Both the position numbers and the translations under genes were made by a program. From Bacillota bacterium (GTDB lineage Bacteria; Bacillota; Clostridia; Christensenellales; Aristaeellaceae): DNA of 64,000 nucleotides. Within the stretch, counting starts at the first letter, position 1, and each line of letters starts with the position of its first letter. Below the pieces are notes generated by a model. It was not told the origin of the DNA, did no database searches, and saw nothing but the letters and a program-made list of their open reading frames with translations. This document shows positions 16,554 to 25,231 of this stretch, piece after piece. The stretch spans positions 48,938 to 112,937 of the forward strand of contig JAEZQK010000035.1 of NCBI GenBank assembly GCA_023413135.1. The letters are read 5' to 3'.

Positions 16554-18857
16554 TTATAGGATGACACGGCGGGGTTTGATCTCCACGCGAATCCCTTCCC
16601 GGCCGGGCCGGACCCGCCGGCCGTACAGCACGACCTCCGGGGCATCGTCCCGGTCTGCACTCAGAATGGCCGCATCCTTCGTCACCTTAAGGGCCAACAC
16701 CACGCCCCTGTACTGCACACGGAAGCTGTAGTGCTCCCACCTTGGCGGTATGCACGGCCAGATGGTCAGCGTCTCACCATCGGTACGCAGGCCGCCAAAG
16801 CCATAGACGATGTTCATCCAGCTGGCCGCGAGGGCCGTGGTATGCAGCCCCTCACGGGTGTTGCGGTTGTAATTGTCCAAGTCAAGCCGCGTGGCAAAGC
16901 CGAAGAAATCGTAGGCCTGTTCCATGCGTCCAAGCTGCGTAGCGAGGATGGAATGTACGGAGGGCGACAGGCTGCTCTCATGGATGCAGCGAGGCTCATA
17001 GTAATCAAAGTTGGCGGCAAGCTGCCCGTTTGTAAACGATGTATTGTACATCAGCATGAACATCAGCACGTCCGGCTGCTTGATCATATCGTTGCGGTAG
17101 AGCCGGTCATATGCCCAATGGTTGTATAGCGGGAACTCCTCTACCGGGATGGCAGAGATATCCACATGGGGCAGGGCGAAGAACCCCTCATGCTCCTCAA
17201 ACAACTCGCGTGTCTCGTCATAGCGGATCTCCATCCGTGCCGACTTGTCCCGCCAGCGGATGCACTCGTCTTTGTTAAGGCCCGTCCTTAGCACCAGCGC
17301 ATCGTAAGCCTCCTTCTCATTGCGCTCCATGTCCTCAAGCACCGCAAGGGTATAATCAAACGTGCGCTGGGCCATGAGGTTGGTGTAGGTGTTGTTGTTG
17401 ACCATCATCTGGAATTCGTCCGGCCCCATCACGCAGTAGAAGCCATACTTTCCCGTCAGTGGGCTGTCGGCTCCCCGTGTGTCCAGCATGCGGCATATCT
17501 CCACCAACATTTCGATGCCTTGATGATAAAGGAACTGTGTATCCCCCGTCACCCGCACATAATGCCACAGGCCATAGGCCACGCCCGTGGATGGTTGCAG
17601 CTGCAGGTTGGCATGCTGCCACAGGTTACAGCATTCATGGCCGCTGATCGTGGCGATGGGATAGAATGCACCCTTCAGGTCCAGCGCGCGGGCACGCTCC
17701 TTCGCCTGGGCCAATGTATCGTAGCGGAACTGCAAAATGTTGCGCGCCGCTTTCGGATTGTTCAGTAGATAAAAGGGCAGGCAGTAGACCTCGGAATCCC
17801 AAAAGGCGTTGCCGCTGTACGCCTCGCCCGTGAGCCCCTTTGCGCCGATGATAGCGCTGCGGTCGGCGGTGTGCAGCGTCTGATGCAGCTGAAACACGCT
17901 ATAACGGATGCCCTGCTGGTTTTCGGCATCACCGTCGATTTCAATGTCAGAGGCGTCCCACTGCTGCGCCCACCAGGCGGCGCTTTCCGCCTTGAGCGCA
18001 TCATAGTCCAGGGCCTTAAGCTCTGTGCCGGCCTGTGCGCAGGCCGCTTCAAACGCGGACGCCCCGTCATAATCCCGGCCGCAAAGCAGCTTCACAAGCC
18101 GCTCAAAGGTGATAGATCTGCCCTGCGGGACAGTCATGTCATAACGCATCGCGGCAAACTTTTCCCGAACCTCCGGCGTCCCCCTGCTGCTTGGGCCCCG
18201 AAAATGCGCGGCGGCGAAAAGCCGTTGCTGCGTTGTTTTCGTTGTACCCAGTATACTTAAGAAGTCGTCATTCGCCGTCTCGCCCTGGCAATGCCAGTGA
18301 TTCTGCCCTGTGCTGCGGTGAGGATTTGTGAAATCCAGCCCGGCGGCAAGGGAAAGCGCCGCTTCCCCAGCCAGGACCTCAACCGTTAGGCGCTGCGCGC
18401 CAAACTGAGGCCTAACCATCGACAGGAACCGTTCAAACTTAAGCTTCAGCCGTACCCGGTCGTCCACCTGCCAAACGAAAAAACGCGTAAGCACGCCGCT
18501 GCGCAGGTCAAGGGTGCGCACAAAATCGCTGAAATTCACCTGGGCCAGGTCGAGCTGTACACCGTTGCAGTGGATGTTCAGATACACCCAATCGACCGTG
18601 TTGACCATCAGCTCAATGAAGGGCAGCATACTCTTGTAATGCGGGCGTCCCAGCATTACCCGTTCATACACGCCGCCTACATAGCTGCCTATAAGGCTCT
18701 CCCCCGAGTATCCCTCCTCAAAATAGCCCCGCAGCCCCATGTACTCGTTGCCCAGGGCAAAGACCGATTCCGCCATCTCCCCATGAGCGGGGTCAAAGCC
18801 ATGCTCCACAATCTGCCAGGGATGCACCTGAAAATACCTGTCCGCCTGCTTGCCCAT
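16554..18857 (-). CDS. glycoside hydrolase family 65 phosphorylase
   Basis: A 767-residue GH65 enzyme. An N-terminal beta-sandwich (residues 1-270) holds GNEYMGLRGYFEEGYSG; the catalytic (alpha/alpha)6 barrel shows DSEVYCLPFYL, GHECCNLWQHANLQLQPSTGVAYGLWHYV and MGPDEFQMMVNNNTYTNLMAQ, with Glu481 as the general acid. GH65 enzymes split alpha-linked diglucosides (maltose, kojibiose, nigerose or trehalose) with phosphate to beta-glucose 1-phosphate; which linkage cannot be decided here. ATG 18857 follows GAGAGG. It starts nine bases after the beta-helix glycosidase gene. No beta-phosphoglucomutase, the usual next step, is in the operon. Confidence 0.9.
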   Translation of the reverse strand: MGKQADRYFQVHPWQIVEHGFDPAHGEMAESVFALGNEYMGLRGYFEEGYSGESLIGSYVGGVYERVMLGRPHYKSMLPFIELMVNTVDWVYLNIHCNGVQLDLAQVNFSDFVRTLDLRSGVLTRFFVWQVDDRVRLKLKFERFLSMVRPQFGAQRLTVEVLAGEAALSLAAGLDFTNPHRSTGQNHWHCQGETANDDFLSILGTTKTTQQRLFAAAHFRGPSSRGTPEVREKFAAMRYDMTVPQGRSITFERLVKLLCGRDYDGASAFEAACAQAGTELKALDYDALKAESAAWWAQQWDASDIEIDGDAENQQGIRYSVFQLHQTLHTADRSAIIGAKGLTGEAYSGNAFWDSEVYCLPFYLLNNPKAARNILQFRYDTLAQAKERARALDLKGAFYPIATISGHECCNLWQHANLQLQPSTGVAYGLWHYVRVTGDTQFLYHQGIEMLVEICRMLDTRGADSPLTGKYGFYCVMGPDEFQMMVNNNTYTNLMAQRTFDYTLAVLEDMERNEKEAYDALVLRTGLNKDECIRWRDKSARMEIRYDETRELFEEHEGFFALPHVDISAIPVEEFPLYNHWAYDRLYRNDMIKQPDVLMFMLMYNTSFTNGQLAANFDYYEPRCIHESSLSPSVHSILATQLGRMEQAYDFFGFATRLDLDNYNRNTREGLHTTALAASWMNIVYGFGGLRTDGETLTIWPCIPPRWEHYSFRVQYRGVVLALKVTKDAAILSADRDDAPEVVLYGRRVRPGREGIRVEIKPRRVIL

Positions 18858-18866
18858 AAGCACCTC

Positions 18867-20294
18867 TCATTGAACGAAAATATTGTCCGCATAAGGGAGT
18901 ATCATGAACCGCCCGTCCTCGGGCGTTAAGATGCGCTGCCCAAGAATGGTCAGGTTCTCAATGTCCACCCCGTCGATTTTATGCTCCGCGTCAAAGCCCA
19001 TAAAGCGTGAGGGAGGAAACTTTCCATCCAGTACGGTGATGTTCTCAAAGCGGATGTTAAAAATCCGTCCCCGCTCCCTGCTCTGGGTCCACACGCTTGG
19101 CGCAATCGTTAGGTCGATGAGGAAGTTGTCGTTTTTCCCATCCCCCTGACCCATCTGCGCGTCCTCGACGACGATATTGCGGTACAGGATGTTATGCACA
19201 TTCGCATGGTCAGAATTGTGGATGCTCATCACCGGCTTATGAAAGTTGTGCAAAACCGTGATGTTCTCAAACGTCACGTTGTAGATTTCCGGCCCGCGGG
19301 TTTCATAGCCAATCTCACAGCTTTGCGCCAGGTCCGTCCAAAGGATCATGTTGCGAAATTCAATATCATGGCTTATGCCATTGCCATAGTTTTTGACTAC
19401 CAGGCTGTCGTCCCAGCTGCGCACAAAACAGTCCTGGGCAACGTAGTTCTGGCACGACTGGGCCGTGAAACCATCTGAATTCGGGCGGGCTGATATGATC
19501 TTCACATCCTGGATCGCCACATCGCTGCACGCGAAGGTGTTGACCGTCCATCCTGCTGGGTCAAGAATCGTAATGCCCTCGATCGTCACGCCTTTGCACA
19601 GGTTCAGATCGATGGGCACCATCCGCTGCGTCCAACGGTTGTACGTGCTGCCGTCGATGATCCCGCGCCCATAGATGCGGATATCCTGGCTTTTGTCCGC
19701 AACAATCTTGCTGCGAAGCACCGCGCCGCCGGCCAGGTAGACGCTCTGCCCGCTGCGTACGCGCACCAGTGGCAGCACATGGATACCCGGGCCGAAGTAG
19801 ATCACGTTCTCATCGTCCGGCGAAGGAGCCTCCGCTTGCGGCGCGCCTGCGAACAGGTGCAGCGCGCGGCTGGTTTGCCCGTCAAACTCGATGGTCAGCA
19901 TCGCCGGCCCGCTGATCGTGAAGCTTAAAACGCCATCAGCCACCTTTACCTCAATGCCCAAGGAAAGCGGCCGGACAACTGCACTTTGTATGCCTTCGCG
20001 ATGGATCTCAACGTTCACCGAGCCCTCAAAATCAAACAGCGCAACAGGTGTTTGATCCAGCCCGGGATACTCGGTAAACGCACGTTGGTTGTTCACAGCG
20101 GTCTCGTAAACGAAAATGGCCTCGCCTTCCACATACACCTTAGTATCGGCACTGGCGGTAATACCCTCCGGCGCAGGCCAATGGATAACCGAAGGAGCAT
20201 CTACCGCCGCGCTTGCAGGGGCGCCAAGGGCGAAGGGGGCGATCAACAGCAACAGCAGCACGCCGCCCCGCAGCAGCCATTTCACCGGTTTCAT
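18867..20294 (-). CDS. secreted right-handed beta-helix glycosidase (GH28/GH49-like)
   Basis: A 475-residue exported protein: signal peptide (residues about 1-30, ending PASAA), an N-terminal beta-sandwich (about 35-160), then a beta-helix with repeated rungs (DIRIYGRGIIDGS, GVTIEGITILDP, NSDGFTAQSCQ, WDDSLVVKN). Asp274 of NSDG and Asp295/Asp296 of WDD match the catalytic Asp set shared by GH28 polygalacturonases and GH49 dextranases. The two-domain form and the neighbouring GH65 enzyme favour an alpha-glucan substrate (GH49-like), but pectic substrates cannot be excluded. Start 20294 follows GGAGGA. Fourth gene of the ABC operon. Confidence 0.8.
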   Translation of the reverse strand: MKPVKWLLRGGVLLLLLIAPFALGAPASAAVDAPSVIHWPAPEGITASADTKVYVEGEAIFVYETAVNNQRAFTEYPGLDQTPVALFDFEGSVNVEIHREGIQSAVVRPLSLGIEVKVADGVLSFTISGPAMLTIEFDGQTSRALHLFAGAPQAEAPSPDDENVIYFGPGIHVLPLVRVRSGQSVYLAGGAVLRSKIVADKSQDIRIYGRGIIDGSTYNRWTQRMVPIDLNLCKGVTIEGITILDPAGWTVNTFACSDVAIQDVKIISARPNSDGFTAQSCQNYVAQDCFVRSWDDSLVVKNYGNGISHDIEFRNMILWTDLAQSCEIGYETRGPEIYNVTFENITVLHNFHKPVMSIHNSDHANVHNILYRNIVVEDAQMGQGDGKNDNFLIDLTIAPSVWTQSRERGRIFNIRFENITVLDGKFPPSRFMGFDAEHKIDGVDIENLTILGQRILTPEDGRFMILPYADNIFVQ

Positions 20295-20377
20295 CGCATC
20301 TCCTCCATTTGCAACGCGGGCAGACCCGGCGATGTATGCCGCGCCTGCCCGCGTTTTGGTCATCGTGCTATTGAAGA

Positions 20378-21922
20378 TTACTTGGAGCGGTTGTACGCAT
20401 CCATACGGATTTGGACGAAGCGCTCCAGGCCCATGGCGTTGAGCTGAGTGATGTAATCAGCCCACTCTTCTTCGACGCCGCCCTCGGTTACCCACTTGGC
20501 GCGCATCTGCTGGCAATAGCCGGCGATATCGGTCGCAAGCAGGGCAAGCTCATCGTTTTCTTCCTTGGTGTACTTCAAGCTCGGGAACGGTACGGTCACA
20601 TATTCTTCGGCCATCTTGGCGATCTCCAGCTTGAAGCCGTCGCCCGTGGTGGGGTCAAGCAAAAGCTTCTCGTTGAAACCGGGCTCGACGAACTTCGGGC
20701 CGAAGTCGCGCAGGCTCTGCTCCCAGTACCACGCATCGGCGCTCACGCCCGCCGGCGGATCGTTCAGGGCATAGGTACCGTCGGCGTTCTTGGTAAGAAC
20801 CGTGCCGATCGCGCCCCAGAAGTTCTGGATGGAGGCTTCACTTGTGTAGAACTCGTCAAGCCACTTGGCGGCCATTTCGACGTTTTTGCACTGGGTGGTG
20901 ATCTGCGCTTCATTGTTCATGATCGCGAAGATGCCATCCGGATCGCCACTGGAATAGGCCTTGCCCTCCATGTCCTTGATGGGCGGGATGGCGATGTATT
21001 GGCTGCTCCACTGGCCAAACACGGCATCGGGCGTCCACTGGTAGCTCATGCCAACTAGAGGCACTTCCTCGTTGACCCACTTGCTGGTGAGCATTGCCCA
21101 ATCCTGGGTGAAGACTTCCGGATCAATGACGCCCAGCTCATAGAGCTCCCGCGTCCAGGCGATGCCAGCCTTGTAGCCTTCGCTGGTCGGATAGAAGAAA
21201 GGCTCGCCATCGGTGATGCTCATCATAGTCTCATTGATATCGGTCACGCCAAAGGGGCTGAACCAGTCGGAAGGGATATCGCCATTGTGGCTATAGGGGA
21301 TTTCATCGGCCTTGCCGTTGCCGTTGGGATCGCCTTCCTTAAAGGCTACCATGACGTCCTTGAGCTCTTCGATGTTCGTGGGCACTTCCTTTTTAACCGC
21401 GTCCAGCCAGTTCTTGTTGATGATCAGTTGATTGCGGACGGTGGGACGGGCGGGCTGGATCTTGGAGAAGGAATACATGGTTCCATCCGCTTCGGTGACG
21501 ATCTTCTTCATCGCAGGAATGGCTTCCAGCGCATGCTTGTAGTTGGGCATATACTGCTCCACCACATCCGTCAGTTCCAGGAAGTATGCACGGTTGCTGG
21601 CGACGTCCGCATCACGGATCGTCTGGTTGCCGATGAAGATGTCCGGCAGCTGGCCGCCGGCCAGCAGGATCCCGCGCTGCTCTTCCCAGTCATTGCTGGA
21701 AACAACCTGCCAGTTGATCTTGACGCCGAGCTTGGCCTCGGTGTCCTTGAGCCACTGGTTGTTTGTGAACGTGTCGCCGTGGTCGCCCCAGCGCATGGTC
21801 AGCACTGTCAGCTCCACGGGCGTCTCTGCCAACGCCGGGAAGGCGGAGAGGCATGTCAGCAGCATGGCCAGGCACAAAGACAGGGATAGGCCGCGAGTCA
21901 TGGAACGGTTGCGCGTTTTCAT
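20378..21922 (-). CDS. extracellular carbohydrate-binding protein of an ABC importer
   Basis: A 514-residue solute-binding protein of the LplA/large SBP type that partners LplB/YtcP permeases. The signal peptide (residues 1-32) ends ALA-ETP, a signal-peptidase I site; there is no lipobox cysteine, unusual for a Firmicute, so anchoring is unclear. The mature part opens VELTVLTMRWGD, and DPNGNGKADEIPYSH is the calcium-loop-like motif common in this subfamily. It captures the oligosaccharide outside the cell. An 85-base gap separates it from the permease gene. Confidence 0.9.
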   Translation of the reverse strand: MKTRNRSMTRGLSLSLCLAMLLTCLSAFPALAETPVELTVLTMRWGDHGDTFTNNQWLKDTEAKLGVKINWQVVSSNDWEEQRGILLAGGQLPDIFIGNQTIRDADVASNRAYFLELTDVVEQYMPNYKHALEAIPAMKKIVTEADGTMYSFSKIQPARPTVRNQLIINKNWLDAVKKEVPTNIEELKDVMVAFKEGDPNGNGKADEIPYSHNGDIPSDWFSPFGVTDINETMMSITDGEPFFYPTSEGYKAGIAWTRELYELGVIDPEVFTQDWAMLTSKWVNEEVPLVGMSYQWTPDAVFGQWSSQYIAIPPIKDMEGKAYSSGDPDGIFAIMNNEAQITTQCKNVEMAAKWLDEFYTSEASIQNFWGAIGTVLTKNADGTYALNDPPAGVSADAWYWEQSLRDFGPKFVEPGFNEKLLLDPTTGDGFKLEIAKMAEEYVTVPFPSLKYTKEENDELALLATDIAGYCQQMRAKWVTEGGVEEEWADYITQLNAMGLERFVQIRMDAYNRSK

Positions 21923-22007
21923 GGGATCACTCCTTTTTCATATTTGGGGAAATTTATCCATCCGGCATGGAAGCCTTGGGGCGCTTTCATGCCTGATTCC
22001 AAAGGGA

Positions 22008-22916
22008 TCAGCCCTTCACCGCGCCGATCATGACGCCCTGGTTGAAGTATTTCTGGATGAAGGGATAGAAGCAGAGGATCGGCAGGGTCGCTACGATGAT
22101 GGACGTATAGCGCAACAGGTTGGCCTTGCGCACCGCCTCCAGCGCAGCCTCGCCCGTGGTGACGGCAAACATGCGCAGGTTAGTGATAAGTATGTTGCGC
22201 AGGATCAGCTGCAGCGGCTGGCGGGATTCATCCCGCAGGTAAATCAGGGCATTGAAGAAGCTGTTCCAGTGATGAATGGCTGTCCAGAGCGCGATGACCG
22301 CGATGATAGCCTTGGAAAGCGGAAGCACAATCTGAAAGAAGAAGCGGAGGTTGTTGCATCCATCCACCTGGGCCGCATCCAGCAGGTCGCCGGGAATGCT
22401 GGTTTCAAAAAAGGTACGGGCGACAATGATGTTGAAGATTGAGATAGAAAATGGCAGTACCATAACCCAGAAGGTGTTGTATAGTCCAAGGCGCTGTACC
22501 ACGAGGAACGTAGGAATCAGGCCGCCTGAAAAAAACATAACGATAAGGAAGAAAATATTGATCACCCGGCGTCCATACAGGTCCTTGCGGGAAAGAGCGT
22601 AGGCCGCAGGAATGTTGAAGGCCAAGCCGACGAGCGTACCCACCAGTGTGTAGAGGATCGTGTTTTTGTAGCCTACCCACAGCTGCGGCGCCTCCAGCAG
22701 CGCTTGGTAGCCCTCCAGCGTGAATCCTTCCGGCCAGAACCAGACACGGCCGTTGACCACGGCGGTCGGGTTGGAAAACGAAGCAATGATGATAAAAAAC
22801 AGCGGGTAAATGATGATAATCAGGATCAGGATCGCGATGACATACGTAAAGATGTCAAACACCAAATCCGCTCCGCTGCTTTTTACCCTTTTGCGCTTCG
22901 GCTGTGTTGCATGCAT
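22008..22916 (-). CDS. carbohydrate ABC importer permease (YtcP/LplC type)
   Basis: A 302-residue inner-membrane permease with six membrane segments; the first is FDIFTYVIAILILIIIIYPLFF. The EAA-like loop DAAQVDGCNNLRFFFQIVLPLSKAIIAVIA (near residue 190) contacts the ATPase. The C-terminal QKYFNQGVMIGAVKG is characteristic of the YtcP subfamily. ATG 22916 follows GGAGGA and lies 12 bases after the partner permease gene. No ATPase is encoded in the operon; such importers usually borrow a shared MsmX-like ATPase from elsewhere. Confidence 0.92.
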   Translation of the reverse strand: MHATQPKRKRVKSSGADLVFDIFTYVIAILILIIIIYPLFFIIIASFSNPTAVVNGRVWFWPEGFTLEGYQALLEAPQLWVGYKNTILYTLVGTLVGLAFNIPAAYALSRKDLYGRRVINIFFLIVMFFSGGLIPTFLVVQRLGLYNTFWVMVLPFSISIFNIIVARTFFETSIPGDLLDAAQVDGCNNLRFFFQIVLPLSKAIIAVIALWTAIHHWNSFFNALIYLRDESRQPLQLILRNILITNLRMFAVTTGEAALEAVRKANLLRYTSIIVATLPILCFYPFIQKYFNQGVMIGAVKG

Positions 22917-22928
22917 AGGCGATCCTCC

Positions 22929-23882
22929 TTACCACAAGCTGTTTTCGCTCAGCCGCCTGGATACCTGGTTGACCGTGACAAGCAGGATAACGTTGACCAT
23001 TGTGTTGAAAAGGTTGATTGCGGTAGAATAGCTGTATTGCGTATGGGTGATGCCGATCTTGTACACGTATGTGGAGATTACCTCGCTGACGGCCAAGTTA
23101 AGATTGTTCTGCATCATGAATACCTTTTCAAAGCCGAGGTTCATCACCTGGCCGGCGTTCATGATCAGCAGGATGAATGCCGTGGGCAAAATCATCGGGA
23201 AATCAATATAGCGGATCTTCTGGAACCGGCTTGCGCCATCGACGGTAGCCGCCTCGTACAGCGAGGGATCTACCGAGGCGAGCGCCGCGATATAGATGAT
23301 GCTGTTCCAGCCCATATGCTGCCAGATATCGCTCCAGACATAGATGCTTGCAAAAGCGTTTTTGTCGCCCATCAGGTTCGGCGCCTGCTGGCCGAACAGG
23401 CCGTACAGGCCGCTGATCAAGCCCGCCGACGGCGAAAGCCAAATCAACAGGAGGCCGATCATGACCACCGTGGAAATGAAGTGCGGCAGGTAAATGACCG
23501 TCTGGAAAAAGCGTTTGAACCGCCTGCCCTGCATCTGGTTGATGCCCAGCGCCATAATGATGGGAAATGGAAAGGAGACAACCAGCGTATAAAAGCTGAT
23601 CCAGAGCGTGTTTTTAACCGTGTTGCCAAACTGATAGCTGTTGAAGAATTTGAGGAAGTGCTTATAAAACGGTTCGGCCCAGGGACTGCCCGCAATGCCC
23701 AGCGGCGCAGAAAAATCCTTGAAAGCAATCGAAATGCCATACATCGGCCAATACGCAAACAGGATGACCAACACCACTGCAGGCACCAGCAAAAGATACA
23801 ATCCTGCATTTCGCCGGATTTGCCTTAACGCCCCCAGGCGCATGGAAGGACGTCTTTGTGGCAATGCGTCACGCGCGACCAT
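22929..23882 (-). CDS. carbohydrate ABC importer permease (LplB type)
   Basis: A 317-residue permease with six membrane segments (first LYLLLVPAVVLVILFAYWPMYG). The LplB hallmarks are FKDFSAPLGIAGSPW and the EAA-like loop YEAATVDGASRFQKIRYIDFPMILP. First gene of the leftward operon. The start at 23882 is preceded by AAGGAAGG. Its promoter lies at 23976-24004, and an operator-like motif sits between promoter and gene. Confidence 0.92.
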   Translation of the reverse strand: MVARDALPQRRPSMRLGALRQIRRNAGLYLLLVPAVVLVILFAYWPMYGISIAFKDFSAPLGIAGSPWAEPFYKHFLKFFNSYQFGNTVKNTLWISFYTLVVSFPFPIIMALGINQMQGRRFKRFFQTVIYLPHFISTVVMIGLLLIWLSPSAGLISGLYGLFGQQAPNLMGDKNAFASIYVWSDIWQHMGWNSIIYIAALASVDPSLYEAATVDGASRFQKIRYIDFPMILPTAFILLIMNAGQVMNLGFEKVFMMQNNLNLAVSEVISTYVYKIGITHTQYSYSTAINLFNTMVNVILLVTVNQVSRRLSENSLW

Positions 23883-23955
23883 ATATAAACCTTCCTTTCC
23901 AGTCCAGGATGGCCTGGGAGCGGCAGAAAATCGAGTATTTTTGCCCGCCCGTTAT

Positions 23956-23969
23956 GTTACCGTTATCCT
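23956..23969 (-). promoter_or_regulatory. candidate LacI operator, ABC operon side
   Basis: Reads AGGATAACGGTAAC on the minus strand, immediately downstream of the -10 box of the ABC operon. The same motif with one extra T, AGGATTAACGGTAAC, occurs at 24116-24130 on the plus strand within the leader of the divergent lacI-type gene. The central CG within a near-palindrome is typical of LacI-family operators. Confidence 0.6.
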
Positions 23970-23975
23970 AAACAG

Positions 23976-24004
23976 AGAATATACCAATTGGCCTAAAAAG
24001 TCAA
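23976..24004 (-). promoter_or_regulatory. promoter of the carbohydrate ABC/GH operon
   Basis: On the minus strand, TTGACT (24004-23999), a 17-base spacer and TATTCT (23981-23976). Transcription would begin near 23969, inside the candidate operator. Confidence 0.65.
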
Positions 24005-24055
24005 CTGCTTTTACACATTTATTTTAAAAAAGACTGTATGACAAAAAAATCCGCC

Positions 24056-24084
24056 TTGTAATGTGCTGGTATATCATGTATAAT
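24056..24084 (+). promoter_or_regulatory. promoter of the first lacI-type gene
   Basis: TTGTAA (24056-24061), a 17-base spacer and a perfect TATAAT (24079-24084). The start codon is about 70 bases downstream, with the second operator-like motif in between. Confidence 0.65.
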
Positions 24085-24115
24085 AGCAGTATAAATGGGT
24101 TCTTATTTGGGACTT

Positions 24116-24131
24116 AGGATTAACGGTAACC
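24116..24131 (+). promoter_or_regulatory. candidate LacI operator, regulator-gene side
   Basis: AGGATTAACGGTAACC lies between the lacI promoter and start codon. It matches the motif at 23956-23969 on the opposite strand apart from one inserted T, and the flanking TT before AGG is also shared. The pair suggests control of both divergent units. Confidence 0.6.
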
Positions 24132-24152
24132 TTATATTGGAGTGATGTGGCT

Positions 24153-25145
24153 ATGATGACGATAAAAGACATTGCCAGGCTTGCAGAGGTAAGCCCCATG
24201 ACCGTATCCCGCGTGGTCAACAAGCAATTCAACAAGGTATCCAAGCAGACCATCGCGCGGGTGCAACACATCATCAAAGAGCACGGATACGTGCCCAACT
24301 CATCCGCGCGCAGCCTCTCCTCCAAATCCACGCGCCTTATCGCCGTCATCCTGCAGGGGGAGGAAAACGCGCTGGAGTATCCCCACGACGCCATGATGAC
24401 CGGCCATATCTGCTATTACGTACAAAGCCGGGGCTACTCCCCCATTGTCTATTATGTAAACGATTACCGGGAAATAACGCAACGGCTGCGTACATGGAAT
24501 GTGGAGGGCGCCGTCTTTCTGGGCATGTTTGACGAAGACATGCGCAACATCCAGGAGGACAATACGATCCCCCTGGTGTTCACCGATTCCTACAGCAAGG
24601 TGCGTCAGGTGACCAACATCGGCCTGGACGACTACAAGGGCGGTGAGCTGGCAGGCCGGTACCTCATCGGCATGGGCCACAGGGAGATTGCCTTCCTGGG
24701 CATATCCACGGAACGAAGCAGCGTCGTACGCCAGCGCCTCAACGGGCTGCGCGCCGCCCTTAATCAAGCGGGGCTGGCACTTCCTGAGGACCGCATTATC
24801 TTCGAAACAGACTTCCATGAGCCCATCCGCAGGCTCTGCCTGAGCCCTGCGTGCCCCACCGCGTTTTTTGCTGCCGCCGACATCGAGGCCATCCGCCTGA
24901 TGGACTATCTGCGCACGCTTAACCTGCGTGTGCCGGAAGATTGCTCCCTGATCGGCTTTGACAACCTGTTCTATGGCGCATATACCGCCCCACGCCTGAC
25001 GACCATCGCCCAGGATATCCGCCGCAAAGCGCAGATTGCCGTCGACGTTCTTTTCCGGCACATCGGGAACAATGATTCCCCTGCCGAAAACATTATTTTG
25101 GATGTGGAGTTGGTGGAGCGGGAATCTGTGCGGCGGCTGGGATAA
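24153..25145 (+). CDS. LacI-family transcriptional regulator (divergent from the ABC operon)
   Basis: A 330-residue regulator. The N-terminal helix-turn-helix and hinge read TIKDIARLAEVSPMTVSRVVN and SSARSLSSKSTRLIAVI; residues about 60-330 form a periplasmic-binding-like ligand domain with GLDDYKGGELAGRYLIGMGH and LIGFDNLFYG. The start at 24153 is chosen over GTG 24147 because GGAG lies ten bases upstream. It faces away from the ABC/GH65 operon, and both promoters carry the same operator-like motif, so it is the likely sugar-responsive repressor of that operon and of itself. Confidence 0.9.
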   Translation: MMTIKDIARLAEVSPMTVSRVVNKQFNKVSKQTIARVQHIIKEHGYVPNSSARSLSSKSTRLIAVILQGEENALEYPHDAMMTGHICYYVQSRGYSPIVYYVNDYREITQRLRTWNVEGAVFLGMFDEDMRNIQEDNTIPLVFTDSYSKVRQVTNIGLDDYKGGELAGRYLIGMGHREIAFLGISTERSSVVRQRLNGLRAALNQAGLALPEDRIIFETDFHEPIRRLCLSPACPTAFFAAADIEAIRLMDYLRTLNLRVPEDCSLIGFDNLFYGAYTAPRLTTIAQDIRRKAQIAVDVLFRHIGNNDSPAENIILDVELVERESVRRLG

Positions 25146-25163
25146 TCATAAGGCGCACCTTCC

Positions 25164-25191
25164 TTGCAAACCAGCCATTCTATGCTATAAT
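25164..25191 (+). promoter_or_regulatory. promoter of the second lacI-type gene
   Basis: TTGCAA (25164-25169), a 16-base spacer and TATAAT (25186-25191), about 40 bases before the TTG start. It shows the second regulator can be made independently of the first. Confidence 0.6.
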
Positions 25192-25231
25192 AACCGTACA
25201 TAGCCCAGGAAAATCAAAGGGGGCAAAACGG

